NCBI GenBank assembly: GCA_020851615.1
Contig: JADZCL010000045.1
Location: 1 to 10,416 of the forward strand
From: Rubrivivax sp.
Lineage (GTDB): Bacteria > Pseudomonadota > Gammaproteobacteria > Burkholderiales > Burkholderiaceae_C
Length of the DNA: 10,416 bases
Direction of reading: 5' to 3'
The notes beneath the pieces were generated by a model. That model made no database searches. It was given only the letters and a program-made list of their open reading frames with translations, and was not told where the DNA came from. Both the position numbers and the translations under genes were made by a program. Below, in pieces: positions 1 through 6,808 of the stretch; position 1 is the first letter of the stretch, and the number at the start of each line of letters is the position of its first letter.

Positions 1-896
1 CACGTGTGGGCGTCTTCCTCGGCACCAGCACCGCAGGCATCCTGCAGACCGAGCAGGCCTATCGCCGCCGCGACGTGGCCAGCGGCGCGCTGCCCGCCGA
101 CCTGCACTACGGGCAGACGCACAACACGTACTCGCTGGCCCGCTACGTGCGGGAGCGCTGCGCGCTGCAGGGGCCGGCCGCTGTGGTGAGTACCGCATGC
201 TCCTCCAGCGCCAAGGTCTTCGGTCAGGCCGCACGCATGATCGGGCTGGGTCTCATCGACGCGGCGGTCGTCGGCGGCGTCGACAGCCTGTGCCTGACGA
301 CGCTCTACGGCTTCGCCTCGCTGGAACTGGTGGCCCACGACATATGCCGCCCCTTCGACATCGCCCGCAAGGGCCTGTCGATCGGCGAGGCGGCGGCCTT
401 CGCGCTGCTCGAGCGGGATGCGCCCGCCCCGCAGGCCTGGCTGCTGGGCTGCGGCGAGAGCAGCGATGGCCACCACATGAGCAGCCCGCACCCCGAGGGT
501 GCCGGCGCCGCACTGGCGATGCGCCAGGCGCTGGCGCAGGCCGGCTGCACGCCCGCGGCCATCGACTACATCAACCTGCACGGCACGGGCACGCCCGGCA
601 ACGACGCCGCCGAGGCGCTGGCCGTGCACGCCGTCTTCGGTGCACGCACGCCGTGCAGCAGCACGAAGGGCTACACCGGCCATACGCTGGGCGCCGCCGG
701 CGGCGTCGAGGCGGCAATCTCGATGCTGGCCATGCAGTGCGGCATCGCGCCGGCCGGACTGAACGTGCGCGAGCGCGACCCGGCGCTGGCCATCGACTAC
801 CTGCTGCAGCCGCTGCAGGCGCCGTTGGCGCGCGTGGCCAGCAACAGCTTCGGGTTTGGGGGCAGCAACTGCTGCCTCGTGTTCGGAGCCGCGTGA
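1..896 (+). CDS. Beta-ketoacyl-ACP synthase (APE-type ketosynthase, ApeO-like), 5' end cut by window
   Basis: This is the C-terminal three quarters of a ketosynthase of the FabF/FabB superfamily, which extends a polyene chain on an acyl carrier protein by decarboxylative condensation with malonyl-ACP. The frame is open from the first base and the first full codon is at base 3. The first visible motif (VGVFLGTS) lies near residue 93 in the complete ketosynthase at 7962-9179, so about 90 N-terminal residues are missing. The whole Cys-His-His triad is present: Cys in STACSSS (codon 198-200), His in NLHGTGTPG (579-581) and His in STKGYTGHTLGAAGG (681-683). The glycine-rich end SFGFGGSN is intact. 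Its stop overlaps the start of the chain-length-factor-like gene (ATGA), so the two products are probably made in equal amounts and form a heterodimer, as known for ApeO-ApeC. Family assignment is firm. The specific ApeO role is inferred from gene order. Confidence 0.9.
   Translation, partial: RVGVFLGTSTAGILQTEQAYRRRDVASGALPADLHYGQTHNTYSLARYVRERCALQGPAAVVSTACSSSAKVFGQAARMIGLGLIDAAVVGGVDSLCLTTLYGFASLELVAHDICRPFDIARKGLSIGEAAAFALLERDAPAPQAWLLGCGESSDGHHMSSPHPEGAGAALAMRQALAQAGCTPAAIDYINLHGTGTPGNDAAEALAVHAVFGARTPCSSTKGYTGHTLGAAGGVEAAISMLAMQCGIAPAGLNVRERDPALAIDYLLQPLQAPLARVASNSFGFGGSNCCLVFGAA
885..888 (+). promoter_or_regulatory. Shine-Dalgarno GGAG for the chain-length-factor-like gene
   Basis: GGAG lies 7 bases before the ATG at 896, inside the end of the preceding ketosynthase gene. 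It supports that start and the ATGA coupling. Confidence 0.5.
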
Positions 897-1690
897 TGAG
901 CGCGCTGCTGACGGTCGGCGTGCAGGGCATCGCCCTGCTGGGACCGGGGCTGACCGACTGGGAGCAGGCAGCGCCGCTGCTGCGCCAGCCCGCACGGTGG
1001 CAGCCGCAGCCGACGATCGTGCCGGCCCCGGAGCTGCTGCCGGCCACCGAGCGCCGCCGCGCCGGCACCGTCGTCAAGGCCTCAGTCGTCGTCGCCGAGG
1101 CCGCCGCGGCGGCGGCCGGCATCGCACCGACGGCGCTGGCCACCGTGTTCACGTCGTCAACCGGGGATCCGGCCAACTGCCACGCGATGTGCCAGGCGCT
1201 GGCCACGCCCGAGCGGGTGATCTCGCCAACGCGCTTCACGAACTCGGTGCACAACGTGGCCGCCGGCACCTGGCACATCGCCACCCACGCCATGACGGCG
1301 TCGACCAGCCTGGGGGCCTTCGACGCCAGCTTTGCCGCCGGCCTGCTCGAAGCCGCCGCGCAGTGCGTGTGCGCCAGCGCGCCCATCCTGCTCGTCGCCT
1401 GCGACGTACCCTACCCCGAGCCCTTGCATGCCGTGCGGCCGCTGCCCGACAGTTTCGCCGTGGCCCTGGTGCTGGTGCCAGAGGGCGGGCGCCGCCTGAC
1501 GCTCAGGCTGGCCGGCGCAGCCGGGGCCACCCACTGCGCCCACCCGCCGCTGGAGGCGCTGCGCACGGCCATCCCGGCAGCGCGCGCGCTGCCGCTGTTG
1601 CAGGCGCTGGCCGCTGCACCGGCGGCCGCGCTGGTGATCGAGGGCCTGCCGCAGCAGGCTCTCGCCGTGGACGTGCACGCGCAAGGATGA
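896..1690 (+). CDS. Beta-ketoacyl synthase chain-length-factor-like protein (Ketoacyl-synt_2 type, ApeC-like)
   Basis: The product is 264 residues, about two thirds of a normal ketosynthase, and matches the short 'chain length factor' relatives found beside ketosynthases in aryl-polyene clusters. Visible family features are FTSSTGDPANC (residues 85-95), SPTRFTNSVHNVAAGTWHIAT (about 110-130) and a STSLGAFDASFAAGLLEA stretch (136-153). The nucleophile region carries Thr/Ser (ASTSLGA) in place of Cys. The His-containing C-terminal half of a ketosynthase is absent, so it should not catalyse condensation alone. By analogy with ApeC it would dimerise with the upstream ketosynthase and shape the pocket that sets polyene length. 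The start is ATG at 896, which overlaps the upstream stop as ATGA and is preceded by GGAG. The gene is followed immediately by the dehydratase gene. The C-terminal third is Ala/Leu-rich and poorly diagnostic. Confidence 0.85.
   Translation: MSALLTVGVQGIALLGPGLTDWEQAAPLLRQPARWQPQPTIVPAPELLPATERRRAGTVVKASVVVAEAAAAAAGIAPTALATVFTSSTGDPANCHAMCQALATPERVISPTRFTNSVHNVAAGTWHIATHAMTASTSLGAFDASFAAGLLEAAAQCVCASAPILLVACDVPYPEPLHAVRPLPDSFAVALVLVPEGGRRLTLRLAGAAGATHCAHPPLEALRTAIPAARALPLLQALAAAPAAALVIEGLPQQALAVDVHAQG
1683..1687 (+). promoter_or_regulatory. Shine-Dalgarno AAGGA that favours the ATG at 1693
   Basis: AAGGA lies 5 bases before the ATG at 1693, a good spacing. It touches the alternative ATG at 1687 and so could not serve it. 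This is why the later start is preferred for the dehydratase, although the earlier ATG would give the same ATGA overlap seen elsewhere in the operon. Confidence 0.5.
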
Positions 1691-1692
1691 CG

Positions 1693-2145
1693 ATGAAGAC
1701 ATTGCCCGCCAGCCCGCTCGAGATCGCGCGACTGATCCCGCACCAGGGCCGCATGTGCCTGCTGGAAGCGGTGCTCGAGTGCACGCCCACGCACATCCGC
1801 TGCCGCACGCACAGCCATCGCGCCGCCGACCATCCACTGGCGCTCGACGGCGTGCTGCACGCGCCGGTGGCGATCGAATACGCTGCGCAGGCGATGGCCT
1901 TGCACGGCGCGCTCAACGTGCGCGAAGGCGTCATCGGCCGGCCCGGCTACATCGCCAGTGCCCGCGACGTGCGCATGCACGTGAGCCGGCTGGACACGAT
2001 CGAGGGCGACCTGATCGTCGGCGCCGAGCACCTGGCGGGCGACGCGCGCCAGGTCGCCTACCGCGTCACGGTGCACGACGAGGGCGGCGGCCTGCTGCTG
2101 CAGGGGCGCCTGGCGGTCGTGCTGGATACCGCCCTCACGCCATGA
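1693..2145 (+). CDS. 3-hydroxyacyl-ACP dehydratase, hotdog fold (ApeP-like)
   Basis: This is a 150-residue single-domain hotdog protein, the usual size for ApeP-type dehydratases related to FabZ. These remove water from 3-hydroxyacyl-ACP to make the trans double bonds of a polyene. The N-terminal signature IPHQGRMCLLEAV (His17) corresponds to the PHR-xP-xLLxD motif of the family. GVLHAPVAIEYAAQAM (His56, Glu62) corresponds to the FabZ PGVLxxEAxAQ helix, with the Glu kept and His-Ala-Pro where FabZ has Phe/Met-Pro-Gly. It ends with a typical hotdog strand (LLLQGRLAVVL). In characterised APE systems ApeP works as a heterodimer with a second hotdog protein, ApeI. No second hotdog gene is visible here, so a partner would lie outside the window. 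Start ATG 1693 is chosen on the Shine-Dalgarno; ATG 1687 would add Met-Thr. The stop overlaps the ketoreductase start as ATGA. Confidence 0.85.
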   Translation: MKTLPASPLEIARLIPHQGRMCLLEAVLECTPTHIRCRTHSHRAADHPLALDGVLHAPVAIEYAAQAMALHGALNVREGVIGRPGYIASARDVRMHVSRLDTIEGDLIVGAEHLAGDARQVAYRVTVHDEGGGLLLQGRLAVVLDTALTP

Positions 2146-2876
2146 GCGCCCCGCTGCACGGCAGGCGCGCGCTCGTCACCGGCGCCAGCGGGGCGATCGG
2201 CAGCGCGATCGCGGCCCGCCTGGCTGCCGACGGCGCGCACGTGCTGCTGCATGCCAGTTCACGGCCGCAGGCGGTGCTGGAGCTGGCCGCGACGATCGCT
2301 GCCGCCGGGGGCAGCGCCGAGCCGATCGTCTTCGACCTCACCGACGACGCCGCCGTGCAGCACGCCACCGCGGCGATGCTCGAGGCCGCACCGGTGCAGA
2401 TCATCGTCAACAATGCCGGCATCCATGACGACGCCGTCTTCCCGGGCATGCGGCCCGCGCAGTGGCAGCGCGTCATCGACGTCTCGCTCAACGGCTTCTT
2501 CCGCGTCACGCAGCCGCTGGTGCTGCCCATGCTGCGCACGCGCTGGGGGCGCATCGTCAGCATCTCGTCGGTGGCGGCAGTGGCAGGCAACCGCGGCCAG
2601 GTCAACTACGCAGCCGCCAAGGGGGCCCTGCACAGCGCGACCAAGGCACTGGCGCTCGAACTCGCCAGCCGCGGCGTCACCGTCAACGCGGTCGCCCCGG
2701 GCATCATCGAGTCGCCGATGGCCGCCGGCTTCGACTCCGAGACCATCAAGCGCCTCGTGCCGGTGCAGCGCGCCGGCCGCCCCGCCGAGGTGGCGGCGCT
2801 GGTGGCCTTCCTGTGCGGGCCCGAGGCCGCTTACATCACGGGACAGGTCATCTCGGTCAACGGCGGCATGATCTGA
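2142..2876 (+). CDS. 3-oxoacyl-ACP reductase, SDR family (FabG/ApeQ-like)
   Basis: A 244-residue classical short-chain dehydrogenase/reductase that reduces 3-ketoacyl-ACP to the 3-hydroxy form with NAD(P)H, the step before dehydration in each polyene cycle. Everything expected is present: the cofactor motif TGASGAIG (13-20), NNAG (90-93), and the catalytic tetrad Asn117 (VSLNG), Ser143 (SISS), Tyr156 and Lys160 (NYAAAK). The post-active-site VAPGIIES segment and the C-terminal YITGQVISVNGG typical of FabG are also there. Length matches E. coli FabG. His37 and Ser39-Arg41 after the second strand hint at NADPH use, but this is weak. The gene starts inside the dehydratase stop (ATGA at 2142-2145). 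Its place behind the KS, CLF and dehydratase genes makes it the pathway-specific ketoreductase and not the housekeeping FabG. Confidence 0.92.
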   Translation: MSAPLHGRRALVTGASGAIGSAIAARLAADGAHVLLHASSRPQAVLELAATIAAAGGSAEPIVFDLTDDAAVQHATAAMLEAAPVQIIVNNAGIHDDAVFPGMRPAQWQRVIDVSLNGFFRVTQPLVLPMLRTRWGRIVSISSVAAVAGNRGQVNYAAAKGALHSATKALALELASRGVTVNAVAPGIIESPMAAGFDSETIKRLVPVQRAGRPAEVAALVAFLCGPEAAYITGQVISVNGGMI

Positions 2877-2932
2877 AGCGTCATGGTCTGCATCCCCTGC
2901 CCCACCCACCCCGCAACTGCCGCCACGCCACG

Positions 2933-3406
2933 ATGTCCAAGCCCACCCTGATTGCCCGGCTGCGCGCCGTCGCCGTACTCGCCTCGTTGGCGCTCGTCGC
3001 GGCCCTCCCGGCCACCGCCACCGTCGCCACCTCGTCCGCCGTCTCGGACAGCGTCGATGTATCGGCGCGCTCGATCACCAACTCGCTCAAGCGCTCGAGT
3101 GACAGCTCCTCCGGACGTCCGGTGGCGCAGGGCGACTATCGCGTGACGCAGGTCGCGTCGGTCGCCCCGGAACTGCAGGAGGTCACGCTGCAGGCGGTGC
3201 CAGGCACCGGGGCGCGCGGCGAACTGGTGCTGCACATGCCCACGCGCGCAGTACAGGCCGGGGGCGTCGCCGTGGGCGAGGTGGTGGCCGCGCGCCAGCG
3301 GCCCTACGGCTACGAACTGGCTCGTGCAGACACCAAGCAGGCCTTCTTCCTGCTGCTGGACGACCCCTGGTACAAGGAGCTGCAGTCGGTGCTGGTGCGG
3401 CTGTGA
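2933..3406 (+). CDS. Small exported protein of unknown function, partner of DUF2145 gene
   Basis: I do not recognise a named family. The 157-residue product begins with a basic tip (KPTLIARLR), then a hydrophobic stretch (residues 11-28) and an ATATVA region that looks like a signal peptidase I site, so it is probably periplasmic. Next comes a Ser-rich linker (about 34-62), then a compact segment with a QGDYRVTQVA beginning (66-75), TRAVQAGG in the middle, and a C-terminal KQAFFLLLDDPWYKEL block (135-150). There is no cysteine, hence no lipobox. It follows the ketoreductase after 56 bases and its stop overlaps the GTG start of the DUF2145 gene, so the two are almost certainly cotranslated and may act together. 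I have an uncertain recollection of similar short proteins beside DUF2145 genes in Burkholderiales. No clear Shine-Dalgarno is seen before the ATG. Confidence 0.75.
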   Translation: MSKPTLIARLRAVAVLASLALVAALPATATVATSSAVSDSVDVSARSITNSLKRSSDSSSGRPVAQGDYRVTQVASVAPELQEVTLQAVPGTGARGELVLHMPTRAVQAGGVAVGEVVAARQRPYGYELARADTKQAFFLLLDDPWYKELQSVLVRL

Positions 3407-4377
3407 GTGCCGCCTGGCAGCCCCGCAGCGTTGCCACGGTGCTGCTCGCCGGCGCCGCGCTGCTTGGGGTGCCGGCGGCGCATGCGGGCCTGCAGGCCAG
3501 CGGCAGCGGCCTGTGCGAGGCCAGCCATCCGCTGAGCGCGACGCTGCAGGACCAGCGGCTGCAATTCGTGGCCCGGCTGCGCCAGGAATTGCAGGAATCG
3601 GGTCGGTCGGCGGCGCTGATCGCGCGCTCGGGCCTGGACCTCGCCCGTTTCGGGCTGCGCGACTCGCACGCCGGCATCAGCCTGCGCGACAGCCCGAACA
3701 CGCCCTGGTCGGTGCGCCAGCTCTATTACGCCTGCGACGAAGGGCAGCCCCGCCTGTTCGACCAGGGCCTGGCCGGCTTCCTGCTTGCCGCCGATGAGCA
3801 GGCGCAAGCCCACGTCACCCTGCTGCTGTTGCCGCCGGCCCCCACGGCGGCGCTGCGGGCGGTGGCGCTCGACCGCCGGCAGGCGCTGCACCTGCTGGGC
3901 GCGCACTACAGCGCCAACGCCTACGCGTTCTCGACGATCTACCAGAACTGCAACCAATGGGTGGCCGAGCTGCTGGCCGTCGCCCTGGCCGGGCCAGACC
4001 TGCAGCCCGGCGCGGGCGATGCGCTGCGCACGCGCGCACAGGCGCAGGCCTGGTTGCAGGCCCACGGCTACGAGCCGCACGCCTTCACCGGCTCGCCCTG
4101 GGTGTACCTGCTGTCGGTCTTCGTGCCGCTGTTGCACCATGTCGACCACCCCGAGGGCGACCAGGCGGCGGCTGTCTACCGGGTCAGCATGCCGGCGTCG
4201 ATCGAGGCCTTCGTGCAGCGGCAGATCCCCGGCACCGAGCGCATCGAGCTGTGCCACGACGACACGCGCATCGTCGTGCGCCGGGGCTGGCGCCCTCTGG
4301 GTCCAGATTGCACCGCGGGGCCTGGCGACGAGACCCAGCTGCTGGCTGGTGCCAACCCGCTGCCGCCGCGCCCGTGA
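3403..4377 (+). CDS. DUF2145 family exported protein, putative permuted NlpC/P60-like Cys-His enzyme
   Basis: The 324-residue product starts with GTG at 3403, overlapping the upstream stop as GTGA. A signal peptide ends near residue 28 (VPAAHA), so the protein is probably periplasmic. The pattern SGLDLARFGLRDSHAGISL (about 76-94), VRQLYYACDEGQPRLFDQGL (104-123) and IYQNCNQWVAELL (179-191) is what I associate with DUF2145 of betaproteobacteria. The order of His89 in SHAGI before Cys183 in NCNQW resembles circularly permuted papain-like (LRAT/YiiX-like NlpC/P60) families, in which a His in strand 1 precedes an NCxxF/W nucleophile. His168 (GAHYS) is another candidate. I infer a thiol hydrolase or acyltransferase acting on peptidoglycan or lipid, but no activity is established. 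The C-terminal 130 residues show no motif I know. The gene ends 7 bases from the convergent glycosyltransferase gene. Confidence 0.8.
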   Translation: MSAAWQPRSVATVLLAGAALLGVPAAHAGLQASGSGLCEASHPLSATLQDQRLQFVARLRQELQESGRSAALIARSGLDLARFGLRDSHAGISLRDSPNTPWSVRQLYYACDEGQPRLFDQGLAGFLLAADEQAQAHVTLLLLPPAPTAALRAVALDRRQALHLLGAHYSANAYAFSTIYQNCNQWVAELLAVALAGPDLQPGAGDALRTRAQAQAWLQAHGYEPHAFTGSPWVYLLSVFVPLLHHVDHPEGDQAAAVYRVSMPASIEAFVQRQIPGTERIELCHDDTRIVVRRGWRPLGPDCTAGPGDETQLLAGANPLPPRP

Positions 4378-4406
4378 GCGGTGTTCAGGCCTGGAAGGGC
4401 GGGCGC
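4368..4406. terminator. Possible bidirectional hairpin over the convergent gene ends
   Basis: GCGCCCG at 4368-4374 pairs perfectly with CGGGCGC at 4400-4406. The 25-base loop contains both convergent stop codons (TGA 4375-4377 on + and the complement of TCA 4385-4387) and an inner palindrome CAGGCCTG (4386-4393). There is no T-tract on either side, so it is not a classical intrinsic terminator. In DNA this GC-rich, a chance 7-base stem is not rare. Confidence 0.3.
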
Positions 4407-5167
4407 CGCATGAGGCGGCGCCACAGCAGCTGGGGCAGCCGCAGCACGAAGCCCAGCACCAGGCGCGTGTGCATCCACGTCAGCAGCAGGTTGTCGCGCC
4501 CGTAGCGGAAGTGCGAGACGCCGCCTTCGGCGGCCGTGAAGTACTTCACCGGCGCATCCAGGTTGAGCGGCTTCACGCCCGCCCAGCACAGGCGCACGGC
4601 GGCCTCGGTATCGAAATCCATGCGCCGCATCCAGCGCTGGCCCTGCATCACGCGCAGCAGTGGGGCCACCGGATAGACACGGAAGCCGAACAGCGAATCG
4701 TCGACACCCGCACCCAGCGTCTCCAGGTTGGTCCAGGCGTTGGAGATGCGCCGCCCGCGCACCCGCAACAGCGGCGCGCTGGCGTCGAAGACCGGGCGCC
4801 CGAGCACCATCTGCTGCGCATGCGCGAGCGACACCTGCATGAAGGCCGGGATGCAGTCCGCCGGATGCTGGCCGTCGGCATCCATCGTCAACACGTGCGT
4901 GAACCCGGCCGCCTGCGCCTGCTGCAACCCATGCAGCACCGCTGCGCCCTTGCCCTGGTTGTGCGGCAGCACCCAGACACGCAGCCCGGGGTCGGCCTGT
5001 GCCATCTGCAGCAGGCCTTGTGCCGTGCCATCGCTGCTGCCGTCGACGACGACCCAAACCGGGCACCACTGCGCGCGCGCGTCGCGGACGGTTGCGTAGA
5101 CGCGCGCACCGGTGTCGTAGCTGGGGATCAGGACCAAATGACTGGCCGAGGCGGCAACCGGCTTCAT
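4385..5167 (-). CDS. GT2 family glycosyltransferase
   Basis: A 260-residue glycosyltransferase family 2 (GT-A fold) enzyme of the dolichyl-phosphate-mannose-synthase-like kind. It transfers a sugar from a nucleotide donor at the cytoplasmic face of the membrane. Visible motifs are LVLIPSYDTG (11-20), VVVDGSSDGT (39-48), PHNQGKGAAVLHG (68-80), the donor/metal-binding MDADGQHP (95-102, Asp96 and Asp98), and DDSLFGFRVYP (156-166). There is no transmembrane anchor; the C-terminus is basic and amphipathic (LPQLLWRRLMRR). The start is ATG at 5167, overlapping the acyltransferase stop as ATGA. GT2 enzymes with acyltransferases are regular parts of APE/xanthomonadin clusters, where they attach sugar and lipid to the polyene. 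Here the two functions are on separate, adjacent proteins. The donor sugar cannot be read from the sequence. Confidence 0.88.
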   Translation of the reverse strand: MKPVAASASHLVLIPSYDTGARVYATVRDARAQWCPVWVVVDGSSDGTAQGLLQMAQADPGLRVWVLPHNQGKGAAVLHGLQQAQAAGFTHVLTMDADGQHPADCIPAFMQVSLAHAQQMVLGRPVFDASAPLLRVRGRRISNAWTNLETLGAGVDDSLFGFRVYPVAPLLRVMQGQRWMRRMDFDTEAAVRLCWAGVKPLNLDAPVKYFTAAEGGVSHFRYGRDNLLLTWMHTRLVLGFVLRLPQLLWRRLMRRPPFQA

Positions 5168-5970
5168 CGGCGCGTGGGCCGCGGGCACGCCTGCAGCGCG
5201 GCGGCGAAATAGGCCTGCAACTCGGTGCGGAAGGCCTGCGGGTTGCACGGCGGATCGAAGCGCCGACCCAGCCGAACCGTGAAGACGATCGGCAGCGGCG
5301 GCAGCCGCCACAGCGGCCAGCCCTTGCCCAGGTAGGGCGAATCGGTCTCGATGAACACCGCCTGCACGGGCGCGCGGGCGTGCTTGGCAATCAGCCCCGC
5401 CGCGGCCCCGAAGGCATTGACCGGATGCTCGGTGGTGCGCGTGCCTTCCGGGAAGAGGACGAGCTGCCCACCCAGGCGCAGCTCGGCCACGGCCTGCGAC
5501 ACCATGCCATGCGCCGAGCGGTTGTCGATGTAGTGCGCCAGGCGTGCGCCTGCGCCGAGGAAGGGGTTGCGCAGGAGTTCGGCCTTCATCACGCAGGCCG
5601 CCCGCGGCAGTTGTGCCACCAGCATCAGCGCATCGAGCAGGCTCGGATGGTTGGCGACGACGACGAGCCCGCGCTCGGCCGCCAGCGGCCGCAACACGCT
5701 GGCATCCATCTGCAGCAGGCCGCTGCGCGCGGCCACGCGCCAGTACCACGCATAGGCGCCAGCGATCACGCGTCGCCCGAGCACGCGCCCGTGCGCTGCC
5801 GGCAGCACCAGCAAGGGCAGGGCCAGCAGGTTCCAGCCCAGCGACATCACGCCCAGGAGCAGCAGCAGCAGTTGCAGCGTCAGCCAGGCCAGCGGGCGCA
5901 TGCCGCGCCGCGCCAGCAGCGGCACCCCCTGCGGCCGCTGCAGATCGAGGTCGGGTTCAGCGGAGCTCAT
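5164..5970 (-). CDS. PlsC-type lysophospholipid/acyl acyltransferase
   Basis: A 268-residue member of the PlsC/LPLAT family, which transfers an acyl group from acyl-ACP or acyl-CoA to a hydroxyl. The catalytic HX4D motif is NHPSLLD (His108, Asp113), followed by motif III FPEGTRTT (173-180). A hydrophobic segment around 28-57 anchors the protein in the inner membrane. In APE clusters acyltransferases of this type are thought to load the polyene or a fatty acid onto the lipid core, so the substrate here may be the ACP-bound polyene. The start is ATG at 5970, placed 14 bases inside the end of the upstream MipA-like gene, and the stop overlaps the glycosyltransferase start. The three genes therefore form one minus-strand operon. 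No Shine-Dalgarno is evident, which fits translational coupling. A plain housekeeping PlsC is the alternative, made less likely by the neighbours. Confidence 0.88.
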   Translation of the reverse strand: MSSAEPDLDLQRPQGVPLLARRGMRPLAWLTLQLLLLLLGVMSLGWNLLALPLLVLPAAHGRVLGRRVIAGAYAWYWRVAARSGLLQMDASVLRPLAAERGLVVVANHPSLLDALMLVAQLPRAACVMKAELLRNPFLGAGARLAHYIDNRSAHGMVSQAVAELRLGGQLVLFPEGTRTTEHPVNAFGAAAGLIAKHARAPVQAVFIETDSPYLGKGWPLWRLPPLPIVFTVRLGRRFDPPCNPQAFRTELQAYFAAALQACPRPTRR

Positions 5971-6808
5971 CGCGATCGGGCACGCTTTGCCCCGACTGCA
6001 GGAGCACCCAGGAGACGCCCAGTCCGAAGGTCAGGTTGCCGGTACGGCGCACCAGCGGGCTGGCGCGCAGCGCGCTGCCGGCCAGGGTATCGGCCCGCAC
6101 GAAGGCGCCGAACCAGCGCGCGCCGTCGCGCCGCGAGACCGACAGCGTCGCCTGCCAGCCCGCGCGGCCTGCGCCCGCCTGATAGACCGGCCGCGTCGGC
6201 GTGGCGTCTGCGGCAGAGACATCGTAGAAGTAGCCGTTGTAGCGGCGGCTGCCCAGCAGCGCGCCCACTTGCGCGCCCAGGCGCCAGGGCCCCTGGACGC
6301 GATCCAGGTTCAGGTTGGGCAGGGCCGACCAGCCGATCGCGCGCGGGTGCCTCGACAGCGTCACCGCCGCGCGCAGCGGCAGCCGCGCCTCGAGGCGCCA
6401 GCCCGGCCCCGCGGCCAGCCGCCAGTTCAGGTTGGGCCCGAGTTCGAGCGTGCCATCGAGATCGGCCATGCCGTGGCGTGCCGGTTCATCGGCACTTGCC
6501 GCCGGCGCCGTGGCATTGGCGCTGACATCGAAATGCAGGCGCTCGCCTTCGAGCAGCAGCAGCTTGAGCCCCTCGCGGTCGGCGCGCAGGAACTCGCCGC
6601 GGTAAACGGCGTAAGGGATCGGCAGCAGCCAGTTGCGCGCGTGCTCGGCGCCCCGGTAATGCGGCAGGCTCAGCGCAGCCACGCCCACGCCCAGTTCCCA
6701 CAGCGGCTGCTCGCTGGCCGCCGGCGCCGCACGCGCGAGCACGGCCAGCAGCAGGCAAAGCGGCACTGCCGCGGCAGCGCCAGAACGGGAGCGGAGCCGG
6801 AAAACCAT
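5957..6808 (-). CDS. MipA/OmpV family outer-membrane protein
   Basis: The 283-residue product resembles MipA/OmpV beta-barrels. A basic start and hydrophobic core (about 5-28) end at an APA-A signal peptidase site near residue 30. The mature protein begins with WELGVGVAALSLPHYRGAEH (37-56) and then PIPYAVYRGEFLRADREG (63-80), both hallmark segments. Alternating amphipathic strands follow, such as LELGPNLNWRL (121-131), LPNLNLDR and GYFYDVS, ending with NLTFGLGVSWVLL. MipA was described as a scaffold for murein hydrolase/synthase complexes and OmpV as an osmoregulated porin-like protein, but most family members have no proven job. The start is uncertain: ATG at 6808 gives a normal signal peptide, while GTG at 6820 would add four residues. 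The gene heads the acyltransferase-glycosyltransferase operon, suggesting a role in placing or sensing the product at the outer membrane. Confidence 0.85.
   Translation of the reverse strand: MVFRLRSRSGAAAAVPLCLLLAVLARAAPAASEQPLWELGVGVAALSLPHYRGAEHARNWLLPIPYAVYRGEFLRADREGLKLLLLEGERLHFDVSANATAPAASADEPARHGMADLDGTLELGPNLNWRLAAGPGWRLEARLPLRAAVTLSRHPRAIGWSALPNLNLDRVQGPWRLGAQVGALLGSRRYNGYFYDVSAADATPTRPVYQAGAGRAGWQATLSVSRRDGARWFGAFVRADTLAGSALRASPLVRRTGNLTFGLGVSWVLLQSGQSVPDRDELR

Noticed and set aside
197..895. In-frame extension of the chain-length-factor-like gene to a 497-codon protein
   Set aside because: The extra N-terminal part is an out-of-frame reading of the ketosynthase gene, rich in Arg and without motifs. 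The family start with GGAG lies at 896.
3785..6525. Long plus-strand open frames (475 and 508 codons) opposite the glycosyltransferase, acyltransferase and MipA-like genes
   Set aside because: The minus-strand frames show full catalytic motifs (HX4D, DxD) and a signal peptide, while the plus-strand translations are low-complexity Arg/His/Gln/Ala-rich shadows.
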